From positions 1 to 6,811 of the forward strand of contig CAMWVM010000089.1 of the NCBI GenBank assembly GCA_947177715.1: a stretch of DNA of 6,811 nucleotides, in the 5' to 3' direction. This document shows, piece after piece, positions 1 through 5,878 of this stretch. This DNA comes from an uncultured Ruminococcus sp. (GTDB taxonomy: Bacteria; Bacillota; Clostridia; Oscillospirales; Ruminococcaceae). The notes beneath the pieces are model-generated. The model ran no database searches. It saw only the letters and a list, made by a program, of their open reading frames with translations, and was not told where the DNA came from. A program made the translations under genes and the position numbers. The stretch's first letter is position 1; every line of letters begins with the position of its first letter.

Positions 1-1
1 C

Positions 2-1540
2 CCTGACGCAGGTAAAACAACACTTACTGAAAAATTTCTGCTTTATGGAGGTGCCATTGCACAGGCAGGAGCAGTAAAGGGTAAAAAATCTGCACGTCAC
101 GCAGTATCTGACTGGATGGAAATTGAGAAACAGAGAGGAATTTCAGTTACTTCTTCGGTAATGCAGTTTCAATACAAGGGCTTTTGCATTAATATACTGG
201 ATACTCCTGGACATCAGGACTTTTCAGAGGATACCTACCGTACACTAATGGCAGCAGATTCGGCAGTCATGGTTATTGACGCTTCAAAGGGTGTTGAAAA
301 TCAGACAAGAAAACTTTTTAAGGTATGCGTTATGCGTCATATTCCTATTTTTACTTTTATAAACAAGATGGACAGGGAATCAAGGAATCCTTTTGATTTG
401 CTCGAACAAATTGAAAGCGAACTGGGCATTCGCACATATCCTGTAAACTGGCCTATAAGCTCCGGAAAGGATTTCAGGGGCGTTTATGACCGTGACAAAA
501 AGCACATTATTTCATTTGAAGCTAACAACGGTCAGCACAGAGTTGCGGCAACTGAGGTGGATTTAAGCGATCCGTCCTTATCAGAGCTTATCGGAGAGGA
601 AAACCGCAGCACCATTATGGAAGACATTGAGCTTCTTGACGGTGCAAGCGATGAATTTGATTTGGAAGCTGTTCACAGGGGTGAGCTTTCACCTGTTTTC
701 TTTGGCTCAGCTTTGACTAACTTTGGCGTTGAGCCGTTTCTTGAAAACTTTCTTGAAATGACGACTTCTCCTACTGCAAGAAACTCTACTGAGGGGCTTG
801 TTGACCCGTTCAATGAAGATTTCTCCGCATTTGTATTTAAGATTCAGGCAAACATGAACAAGGCTCACCGTGACAGAATCACATTCATGAGAATCTGTTC
901 AGGAAAATTTGACCGAGATATGGACGTTCTTCACGTTCAGGGAAACAAAAAGATGCGTCTTTCACAGCCTCAGCAGATTATGGCACAGGAAAGAGAGATT
1001 ATTGATGAAGCTTATGCGGGAGATATTATTGGAGTATTTGATCCGGGAATTTTCTCCATAGGCGATACGGTTTGCTCTCCGAAAAAGAAATTTGAATTTG
1101 AGGGCATACCAACCTTTGCACCTGAGCATTTTGAACGTGTAAGGGCGAAGGACACCATGAAGAGAAAGCAATTTGTCAAGGGAATTTCACAGATCGCACA
1201 GGAAGGTGCGATTCAGATATTCCAAGAGCCTTTCACGGGAATGGAAGAGGTTATTGTCGGCGTTGTTGGCGTACTTCAATTTGATGTATTTGACTATCGA
1301 ATGAAGAATGAATACAATGTTGAAATGGTAAAAGAGGGACTTCCTTTCTCATACATTCGTTGGATCGACAACAAAGACATTGACCCTAAGACACTTAAGC
1401 TGAGCAGTGACACAAAGCTTGTACAGGATTTAAAAGGAAATTATCTGCTTTTATTCACCAGCGAGTGGAACATACGCTGGGCATTGGAGCGCAACGAGGG
1501 ACTTGAGCTTTCGGAATTTAATAGAGGGGATTTACAGTAA
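2..1540 (+). CDS. prfC: Peptide chain release factor 3 (RF3), 5'-truncated by the window edge
   Basis: This translational GTPase removes class I release factors (RF1/RF2) from the ribosome after termination and acts in the cytoplasm. The reading frame is open from base 2 (first full codon Pro), well before the first ATG at 116, so that ATG is internal. Numbering from base 2, the G1 loop is PDAGKTT (1-7, start of the motif lost), switch I contains QRGIS (44-48), G3 is DTPGH (67-71), G4 is NKMD (121-124) and G5 is GSAL (235-238). A domain-2 beta-barrel and an RF3-type C-terminal domain follow, ending in ERNEGLELSEFNRGDLQ. The PDAGK loop sits at residue 22 in E. coli RF3, so about 21 residues are missing and the full protein would be near 533 aa, against 529 in E. 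coli. SDWM, RGISVTSS and DFSEDTYRTL are RF3 signatures that separate it from EF-G. The segment after NWPI reads SSGKDFRG where the family usually has a glycine pair; I take this as lineage variation. It appears monocistronic at its 3' end. Confidence 0.97.
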   Translation, partial: PDAGKTTLTEKFLLYGGAIAQAGAVKGKKSARHAVSDWMEIEKQRGISVTSSVMQFQYKGFCINILDTPGHQDFSEDTYRTLMAADSAVMVIDASKGVENQTRKLFKVCVMRHIPIFTFINKMDRESRNPFDLLEQIESELGIRTYPVNWPISSGKDFRGVYDRDKKHIISFEANNGQHRVAATEVDLSDPSLSELIGEENRSTIMEDIELLDGASDEFDLEAVHRGELSPVFFGSALTNFGVEPFLENFLEMTTSPTARNSTEGLVDPFNEDFSAFVFKIQANMNKAHRDRITFMRICSGKFDRDMDVLHVQGNKKMRLSQPQQIMAQEREIIDEAYAGDIIGVFDPGIFSIGDTVCSPKKKFEFEGIPTFAPEHFERVRAKDTMKRKQFVKGISQIAQEGAIQIFQEPFTGMEEVIVGVVGVLQFDVFDYRMKNEYNVEMVKEGLPFSYIRWIDNKDIDPKTLKLSSDTKLVQDLKGNYLLLFTSEWNIRWALERNEGLELSEFNRGDLQ

Positions 1541-1574
1541 TTTTAATGATGAAAGTGTAAATATATATTGTACA

Positions 1575-1606
1575 AAAAAGCTGTTGCGATTTTGCAACAG
1601 CTTTTT
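1575..1606 (+). terminator. Rho-independent terminator of prfC
   Basis: A perfect GC-containing stem, GCTGTTGC (1580-1587) with GCAACAGC (1594-1601), has a 6-nt loop. It is extended by AAAAA (1575-1579) pairing with TTTTT (1602-1606), giving 13 bp followed by the T-tract. It begins 34 bp after the prfC stop. The A-run means that it could also work in the opposite direction. Confidence 0.9.
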
Positions 1607-1626
1607 ACGTTATTGTGTGCTTCAGC

Positions 1627-1671
1627 GTAAAACAGGCAAAGCAATTTTTCTTATTGCTTTGCCTGTTTTAC
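1627..1671 (-). terminator. Hairpin terminator of the ATPase-GNAT operon
   Basis: An 18-bp perfect inverted repeat (arms 1627-1644 and 1654-1671, core AACAGGCAAAGCAA, 9-nt loop) lies 8 bp beyond the GNAT stop codon on the minus strand. Read on that strand, the 3' arm ends in TGTTTTAC, so the T-stretch is short and inside the stem. The position at the end of the minus-strand operon and the stem strength support termination. It may also back up the prfC terminator from the other side. Confidence 0.78.
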
Positions 1672-1679
1672 TATTCTAT

Positions 1680-2177
1680 TTAATCCAACTTATACCCAAA
1701 AACAAAGTCGTCCATAACATATCCGCTTCCGATATCGGTCACTTCGCTTCTGATTATTTCCATGCCAAACTTTTTATATATGGCAATGCTGTCGTCGTTA
1801 TGCTTATTGACAGTTAGCCAAATCATTGAACAGCCTTTTTCCCTTGCAAGCTGTTTGATAAACTCAAAAGCCTTTCTGGCATACCCGTTTCCTCTGTGAG
1901 CTTTTTTTAGGTAGAGCTTTGAAAGAAATAATGTGTTGTCCTCTTTTGGACACACCGCAAAATATCCGATTATCTCCCCGTCAAGCACAAAATTATAATA
2001 CTCATAGCCTGATTTTATCTGCTCAGTCATGGACATTTCAGATTGGAACTTATCAATCATATAATCTATCTGACTTTGGGTTATAATAGTAATAAAATAA
2101 TTATTCCAGATTTCTTTTGCCAGCTCGGCTGTTTTTTGGATATTTTCCTGTGTAGTAACCTTTTCAAATGTCAGCAT
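1680..2177 (-). CDS. GNAT family N-acetyltransferase, substrate unknown
   Basis: This is a 165-aa cytoplasmic enzyme expected to transfer an acetyl group from acetyl-CoA to an amine on an unidentified acceptor. The GNAT fold is supported by the acetyl-CoA pyrophosphate-binding motif A, RGNGYA (95-100, matching R/Q-x-x-G-x-G/A), just after the beta4 strand LFLSKLYL (83-90). Motif B follows: WLTVNKHNDDSIAIYKKFGM (120-139), with the typical N..S...Y..FGF/M ending. The length is normal for a stand-alone GNAT. The ATG at 2177-2175 shares its A with the TAA stop of the upstream ATPase gene (TAATG), so translation is probably coupled; the local ribosome binding site is weak (GGCAGTGAAG). The N-terminal half (EIWNNYF, QIDYMIDKFQS) resembles a common group of clostridial GNATs, but I cannot name a substrate. 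Confidence 0.9.
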   Translation of the reverse strand: MLTFEKVTTQENIQKTAELAKEIWNNYFITIITQSQIDYMIDKFQSEMSMTEQIKSGYEYYNFVLDGEIIGYFAVCPKEDNTLFLSKLYLKKAHRGNGYARKAFEFIKQLAREKGCSMIWLTVNKHNDDSIAIYKKFGMEIIRSEVTDIGSGYVMDDFVFGYKLD

Positions 2178-3370
2178 TAATCTTCACTGCCTTTCAGATA
2201 TTCAATAAACTGCTTTGCAACTCTCGGCGACCTGCCTGCACGGCTAAGAGCAAACGCTTCGGCTTTTGCTTTGACCTCGTCTATAGGCATTTTTATGTCA
2301 TACTGTTTCGCAAGTCCTTCAACAACAGCAAGATAAAGCTTCTTATCAGGCTTCTGAAAAGTAACAGTAAGTCCGAATCTATCAGATAAAGACAATAGTT
2401 CCTGCATTGTATCCTTGAAATGAATTTCATCGCCCTCTCTTGCCGAGAAAGTTTCCCTGACAAGATGGCGGCGGTTTGACGTTGCATATATTGCAAGATT
2501 AGATGCCGTTGACGAAACACTTCCCTCGAGAATAGCTTTAAGCGCTGCAAAGTCATCATCATCTTCGGTAAATGACAAGTCGTCAATAAAAATTATAAAT
2601 TTGAGAGGGTTTTTGCTGATAGTTTCAACTATTGCCGGTATTTCATGGAGCTGTTTTTTCTTAAGTTCAATAAGCCTTAATCCCTGTGAATAATATTCAT
2701 TTGCTATTGCTTTGACTGTTGAGGACTTTCCTGTTCCACAGTCGCCATAGAGCAATACATTATTTGCAGGTTTTCCTTTCAGCAGTGCTAAGGTATTGTC
2801 AATTACCTCCTGACGCTCACGTTCGTAGCCTGAAAGCCTGTCCAATGAAATATCATCAGGAAACTCCACAGGAACAATTTTTCCATCTTTTATTACAAAG
2901 ACATGATATTTTGAATAGATTCCGTAGCCATACTGTTTTATATGGTGTATTCTGTCGGCATAAATCTGAGAGAAATCAAGGTTTTCCGTTTTATATTCAG
3001 GAAGAAATTCATCATAGTCTATTTTAGATATAAGCTCTTTTGCAGAAATCTTAGCCAACGCTTCCACAACGGCAAGCTCATTGGCAAGACACTGGTCAAG
3101 CAGAAATCCTGTTTCCTTTCCCTCGCCTTTTTTTAGCATATAAAAATTCACATTTTCAAGGATTATTTTAAGAAAATACTCAGTAAGGTTATCAGAATGG
3201 ATATAAAGCTGTGCCGCAAACTCACAATATTTCTCGATTGCTTCGTCAGTATTTTCTTTTTCTATAGAACATAAGGTATTAAGAAAGCTTTCAAAGACTT
3301 TATTTTCGTGCAGGCTTCTGAATATAACAAGACTTTTGGACTGTCTTATTAATTTTCTATAGCCGGTCAT
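2177..3370 (-). CDS. DUF815-type P-loop ATPase (AAA+-like)
   Basis: This is a 397-aa soluble ATPase of a conserved family with no firm function. Numbers here count from a TTG one codon upstream. Residues 1-200 form a helical N-terminal region without recognisable motifs. Walker A is GDCGTGKS (210-217). Walker B is FIIFIDDL (259-266), with Asp264 and Asp265 coordinating magnesium. YATSNRRHL (296-304) looks like sensor 1, DRFGL (331-335) follows, and GRSPR (380-384) sits where sensor 2 is expected. The ATSNRRHL and SDRFGL blocks fit DUF815 better than the DnaA/IstB ATPases. Two starts are possible: ATG at 3370 and TTG at 3373. AAAGG at 3382-3386 lies 11 nt from ATG and 8 nt from TTG, so spacing favours TTG and codon preference favours ATG; the difference is one residue. 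It is the first gene of a two-gene operon with the GNAT gene. Family assignment is from motif memory, so the fold is surer than the family name. Confidence 0.88.
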   Translation of the reverse strand: MTGYRKLIRQSKSLVIFRSLHENKVFESFLNTLCSIEKENTDEAIEKYCEFAAQLYIHSDNLTEYFLKIILENVNFYMLKKGEGKETGFLLDQCLANELAVVEALAKISAKELISKIDYDEFLPEYKTENLDFSQIYADRIHHIKQYGYGIYSKYHVFVIKDGKIVPVEFPDDISLDRLSGYERERQEVIDNTLALLKGKPANNVLLYGDCGTGKSSTVKAIANEYYSQGLRLIELKKKQLHEIPAIVETISKNPLKFIIFIDDLSFTEDDDDFAALKAILEGSVSSTASNLAIYATSNRRHLVRETFSAREGDEIHFKDTMQELLSLSDRFGLTVTFQKPDKKLYLAVVEGLAKQYDIKMPIDEVKAKAEAFALSRAGRSPRVAKQFIEYLKGSED

Positions 3371-3392
3371 CAAATCACTAACCTTTCATTTT

Positions 3393-3451
3393 TTCAATAA
3401 GGAGTTTTGCCCCGTCATTCAAGCACGACTGGACATTAGTCGTAGGTTATA
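3393..3451 (-). repeat. Split repeat, copy A (5' leader of the ATPase operon)
   Basis: Read on the minus strand, this copy begins with 21 bp (3451-3431, TATAACCTAC...AATGTCC) and ends with CCTTATTGAA (3402-3393). Both blocks are identical to the copy at 5778-5829, while the 28 bp between them differ. The copy fills most of the operon's untranslated leader. Within it, ACGACT and AGTCGT (3443-3438 and 3430-3425) can form a 6-bp hairpin with a 7-nt loop, close to the predicted RNA 5' end. No known riboswitch class was recognised. Confidence 0.75.
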
Positions 3452-3454
3452 ACT

Positions 3455-3483
3455 ATTATAATACTTTTAAATATTTTCGTCAA
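3455..3483 (-). promoter_or_regulatory. Sigma-A-type promoter of the ATPase-GNAT operon
   Basis: On the minus strand, TTGACG (3483-3478) and a perfect TATAAT (3460-3455) are separated by exactly 17 bp. Transcription would begin near 3448, giving a leader of about 78 nt before the ATPase start. The predicted first transcribed bases coincide with the start of the inverted-repeat copy at 3393-3451. Confidence 0.85.
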
Positions 3484-3540
3484 CAGCTGCCAAAAAACTA
3501 CTTTCAAAACTTTTGTTTATAAAAAAATCTTCATATGCCC

Positions 3541-3569
3541 TTGATTTTATAATACAATTTTGATATAAT
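3541..3569 (+). promoter_or_regulatory. Extended -10 promoter of tRNA-Arg
   Basis: TTGATT (3541-3546) is followed after 17 bp by TATAAT (3564-3569). A TG one base before the -10 box (3561-3562) makes it an extended -10 promoter. The predicted start, near 3576, is only a few bases before the mature tRNA 5' end at 3579. Confidence 0.85.
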
Positions 3570-3578
3570 TAATGTAAT

Positions 3579-3655
3579 GTCTCCGTAGCTCAGCAGGATA
3601 GAGCGTTCGCCTCCTAAGCGAAAGGCCGTGGGTTCGAATCCCGCCGGGGACGCCA
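3579..3655 (+). tRNA. tRNA-Arg, anticodon CCU (reads AGG)
   Basis: The full cloverleaf is present. The acceptor stem is GTCTCCG (3579-3585) with CGGGGAC (3645-3651), including one T-G pair. The D stem is GCTC with GAGC (3588-3591, 3601-3604). The anticodon stem is TTCGC with GCGAA (3606-3610, 3618-3622), enclosing the loop CTCCTAA with anticodon CCT at 3613-3615 after T33. The variable loop has 5 nt, and the T arm is GTGGG-TTCGAAT-CCCGC (3628-3644). The discriminator is G and the CCA end is encoded (3653-3655). It decodes the rare arginine codon AGG, which prfC in this window uses. Confidence 0.97.
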
Positions 3656-3662
3656 TTTCTTT

Positions 3663-3726
3663 AGCGTGATATGAAAATTCAAATTATTACTTTGGAATAA
3701 TTGAGGATTTCGTTCACGCTGTTTTT
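3663..3726 (+). terminator. Long imperfect hairpin with T-tract after tRNA-Arg
   Basis: The outer arms AGCGTGA (3663-3669) and TCACGCT (3714-3720) pair fully. Further inward, 3671-3676 pairs with 3708-3713 (one T-G), 3678-3679 with 3705-3706 (T-G pairs), and 3682-3688 with 3696-3702 around a 7-nt loop. About 22 pairs span 58 nt, and GTTTTT (3721-3726) follows directly. It starts 7 nt after the tRNA CCA, so termination of the tRNA transcript is the simplest role. Its length and AT-rich inner part are unusual for a terminator. Confidence 0.65.
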
Positions 3727-3731
3727 AATTC

Positions 3732-3737
3732 TATAAT
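3732..3737 (+). promoter_or_regulatory. Possible -10 box for ktrB-ktrA
   Basis: A perfect TATAAT lies 33 bp before the ktrB start and after the tRNA terminator. The -35 position (TTCGTT at 3709-3714, 17-bp spacing) is poor and falls inside the 3' arm of the upstream hairpin. It may be a weak or activated promoter, or the operon may depend on readthrough from the tRNA promoter. Confidence 0.45.
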
Positions 3738-3770
3738 TTAAGAAATACCAGCAGATTACGGAGTGAGTGT

Positions 3771-5120
3771 ATGGAACTTTTAAATAAATTAAAAAAACTT
3801 TCCTCTTTCCAAATTATAATCTTTGGATTTATGGCTGTAATATTAATCGGCACTTTTATCCTAATGCTTCCGGTTTCAAAAAGTGAAGCTGGAAGTTCAT
3901 CTTTTATGGACGCTTTATTCACAGCTACTTCGGCCGTTTGCGTTACAGGATTGATTGTTCATGATACTGCCACATACTGGAGCGAATTCGGGCAGTTTGT
4001 TATAATGACACTTATTCAAATCGGCGGAATCGGCGTTATAACTGTAGCAATTTCAATCACTATGTTTTCAGGCAAAAAAATAGGTCTTGTTCAGAGAAGC
4101 ACGATGCAGGAAGCTATTTCCGCTCCTCAGGTTGGCGGGATTGTAAGATTGACTGGGTTCATACTAAAAGGTACGCTTTTAATCGAGGCAATCGGTGCAG
4201 CTGTTATGGCTCCTGTCTTTTGCCGTGATTTCGGTATAGACAAAGGATTGTGGTATGCGATTTTTCACTCTGTTTCTGCATTCTGCAACGCAGGCTTTGA
4301 CCTAATGGGCGTCAAAGAACCTTACTCATCTTTAACGTCCTACCAATCAAATCCGATAATTAATTCAGTCATAATTTTTCTTATAATTATAGGCGGTTTA
4401 GGCTTTCTCACATGGAACGACATTAAAGTGAACAAATTTCATATAAAAAAGTACCGCATGCAAAGCAAGGTTATCATAACAGTTACAGCTATTTTAATTT
4501 TATTTCCTGCGATATACTTTTTCTTCTGTGAATTTTCTGCTGACAAATGGGAAAATCTTTCTATAGGCGACAAGATTTTAAGTTCACTGTTTCAAGCGGT
4601 CACTCCAAGAACCGCAGGTTTTAATACCGTAGATTTAAACGAATTTTCTCAGGCAGGTCAGGCAATTATAGTAATACTCATGCTTATTGGAGGCTCGCCT
4701 GGTTCAACTGCCGGCGGCATGAAGACAACAACTGTTGCGGTTTTAATTGTGACTATGATTGCTGTATTCAGACGCCGTGAAAGCGCACAGTGTTTTGGAA
4801 GACGTTTCCCTCCAGAAACTATTAGAAATGCGGCTACGATACTGATGATGTATATTATTCTTTTTCTGTTTGGCGGAATTTTAATAAGCACTGTAGACGG
4901 AATTCCCATTCAGACAGCTTTTTTTGAGGCTTCATCTGCTGTTGGAACAGTTGGATTGTCTTTAGGCGCAACATCAACTTTATGTATACTTTCAAAAATT
5001 GTGCTTATTATTCTTATGTTTTTAGGACGTGTTGGAGGGCTGACACTGATTTTTGCAGTAAGTTCAAAACTCCATTCCAATGTTTCCAAACTACCTCTTG
5101 ATAAAATCACAGTGGGATAA
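3771..5120 (+). CDS. ktrB: KtrB/TrkH-family potassium uptake membrane subunit
   Basis: This 449-aa integral membrane protein is the ion-conducting subunit of a potassium uptake system and works with the RCK protein encoded next to it. Four pore-loop repeats are visible, each with the selectivity-filter glycine: AVCVTGL (55-61), AFCNAGF (170-176), TPRTAGFN (278-285) and AVGTVGL (390-396). GGSPGSTAGGMKT (307-319) matches the flexible intramembrane gating loop of KtrB/TrkH. GRVGGLT (419-425) holds the conserved Arg420 of the last membrane helix. The length and the ending KITVG resemble Bacillus subtilis KtrB (about 445 aa, ending in FTG) more than proteobacterial TrkH (about 483 aa), so Ktr-type, sodium-stimulated uptake is likely. 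The ATG at 3771 has GGAG (3760-3763) 7 nt upstream. It forms an operon with ktrA. Confidence 0.95.
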   Translation: MELLNKLKKLSSFQIIIFGFMAVILIGTFILMLPVSKSEAGSSSFMDALFTATSAVCVTGLIVHDTATYWSEFGQFVIMTLIQIGGIGVITVAISITMFSGKKIGLVQRSTMQEAISAPQVGGIVRLTGFILKGTLLIEAIGAAVMAPVFCRDFGIDKGLWYAIFHSVSAFCNAGFDLMGVKEPYSSLTSYQSNPIINSVIIFLIIIGGLGFLTWNDIKVNKFHIKKYRMQSKVIITVTAILILFPAIYFFFCEFSADKWENLSIGDKILSSLFQAVTPRTAGFNTVDLNEFSQAGQAIIVILMLIGGSPGSTAGGMKTTTVAVLIVTMIAVFRRRESAQCFGRRFPPETIRNAATILMMYIILFLFGGILISTVDGIPIQTAFFEASSAVGTVGLSLGATSTLCILSKIVLIILMFLGRVGGLTLIFAVSSKLHSNVSKLPLDKITVG

Positions 5121-5134
5121 AGGAGAATCAAAAC

Positions 5135-5782
5135 ATGAAAACTATTTTATTGATTGGACTCGGACGTTTCGGCAGGCATATTGCAAAAAAACTTCAGGAA
5201 TTCAAACATGAAGTCATGGCAATAGATAAATGTGAAGATCGAGTAAATTCTGCTTTGCCGTATGTTACTGACGCACAAATTGGCGACTGCACCAGCGAAG
5301 AATTTATGAGCACCTTGGGAGTTCGCAACTTTGATGTTTGTATTGTTACCATAGGCGATAACTTTCAAAATTCTCTTGAAACTACTTCTTTATTAAAAGA
5401 GCTTGGAGCAAAATTAGTTGTTTCACGTGCATCAAGTGATGTACATGAAAAATTTCTTCTCCGCAACGGTGCTGATGAAATAATTTATCCGGAAAAACAG
5501 CTTGCTTCCTGGACAGCAATACGATACACTTCAGATCATATTTCCGATTATATTGAGTTAAACGAGAACTACTCAATTTTTGAAATATCAATTCCAAAGG
5601 ACTGGGCAGGGAAAACTATTGGAAAGCTTGACATAAGAAAAAAGCATAATATTAATATTTTAGGAATTAAACTTAATGGTCAGCTTAATTTAAATGTTAA
5701 TACTGATTCAGTGCTTTCCGACAATGAAACATTACTTGTTCTCGGAAGAAATAAAGATATCCAAAAATGTTTTCACATATAA
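5135..5782 (+). CDS. ktrA: KtrA/TrkA-family RCK gating subunit
   Basis: This 215-aa cytoplasmic protein should assemble as a ring on KtrB and gate potassium uptake in response to nucleotides. The N-terminal RCK domain has the Rossmann loop GLGRFG (8-13), the acidic Asp31 at the end of strand 2 (AIDK) and IGDCTS (49-54); these bind ATP/ADP or NAD(H) in the family. One RCK_N domain plus one RCK_C domain (about 135-215) is the KtrA arrangement; proteobacterial TrkA has two of each. In RCK_C, IGKLDIRKKHNINIL (162-176) matches the c-di-AMP motif described for KtrA/CpaA proteins (D-x-R-x5-N-I-L), except for Gly at one hydrophobic position. ATG 5135 lies 14 bp after ktrB, and its ribosome site TAAAGGAG overlaps the ktrB stop codon, so the two are co-transcribed. 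The stop codon lies within repeat copy B. Confidence 0.93.
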   Translation: MKTILLIGLGRFGRHIAKKLQEFKHEVMAIDKCEDRVNSALPYVTDAQIGDCTSEEFMSTLGVRNFDVCIVTIGDNFQNSLETTSLLKELGAKLVVSRASSDVHEKFLLRNGADEIIYPEKQLASWTAIRYTSDHISDYIELNENYSIFEISIPKDWAGKTIGKLDIRKKHNINILGIKLNGQLNLNVNTDSVLSDNETLLVLGRNKDIQKCFHI

Positions 5783-5829
5783 CCTACGACTAATGTCCCC
5801 CACCTCTAAGGCGTTAGCCCCTTATTGAA
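5778..5829 (+). repeat. Split repeat, copy B (ktrA stop codon and 3' UTR)
   Basis: Bases 5778-5798 and 5820-5829 are identical to the reverse complement of 3431-3451 and 3393-3402, while the 21 bp between them are unrelated. The ktrA stop codon (5780-5782) lies inside the first block. CTAATGTC (5790-5797) can pair with GGCGTTAG (5810-5817), 8 bp with two G-T pairs, so this copy can also fold, but with a different partner strand than copy A. I found no third copy in the window. Confidence 0.75.
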
Positions 5830-5836
5830 CAATACA

Positions 5837-5874
5837 AAAAAGTCTTTCAGAATATTAAATCTGAAAGACTTTTT
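5837..5874. terminator. Bidirectional terminator between ktrA and the ABC permease
   Basis: A perfect 15-bp stem is formed by AAAAAGTCTTTCAGA (5837-5851) and TCTGAAAGACTTTTT (5860-5874), with an 8-nt loop. The A-run on one side and T-run on the other give a U-tract in both directions. It serves ktrB-ktrA on the plus strand, and it starts 4 bp beyond the stop of the minus-strand permease gene. Confidence 0.92.
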
Positions 5875-5878
5875 AAAT

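Noticed and set aside
1503..1817. Plus-strand open frame of 104 codons across the terminators
   Set aside because: It runs through the end of prfC, both hairpins and antisense to the GNAT gene, with no family resemblance or ribosome site; it is a shadow frame.
3386..3418. Possible 10-codon upstream ORF (ATG at 3418) in the ATPase leader
   Set aside because: It has no ribosome binding site in front of the ATG and no attenuator-like codon run or overlapping terminator structure.
3378..3446. Short minus-strand open stretch overlapping repeat A (protein-like ending LNDGAKLLIEKMKG, stop at 3378)
   Set aside because: It looks peptide-like and may be a coding remnant, but it has no ATG in frame before codon 20, no ribosome site for its TTG, and the matching frame in copy B stops after a few codons.
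3656..3770. c-di-AMP (ydaO-type) or other riboswitch ahead of ktrB
   Set aside because: The gap is only 115 bp, mostly the imperfect hairpin, and I recognise no conserved riboswitch core.
5778..5829. Integron attC site, suggested by CGTTAGCC in repeat B
   Set aside because: GTTAGCC does not match the R' consensus GTTRRRY, no paired R'' box is present, and copy A lacks this sequence altogether.
3579..5829. Genomic island integrated at tRNA-Arg
   Set aside because: There is no integrase and no direct repeat of the tRNA 3' end downstream, and the cargo is a housekeeping potassium transporter.
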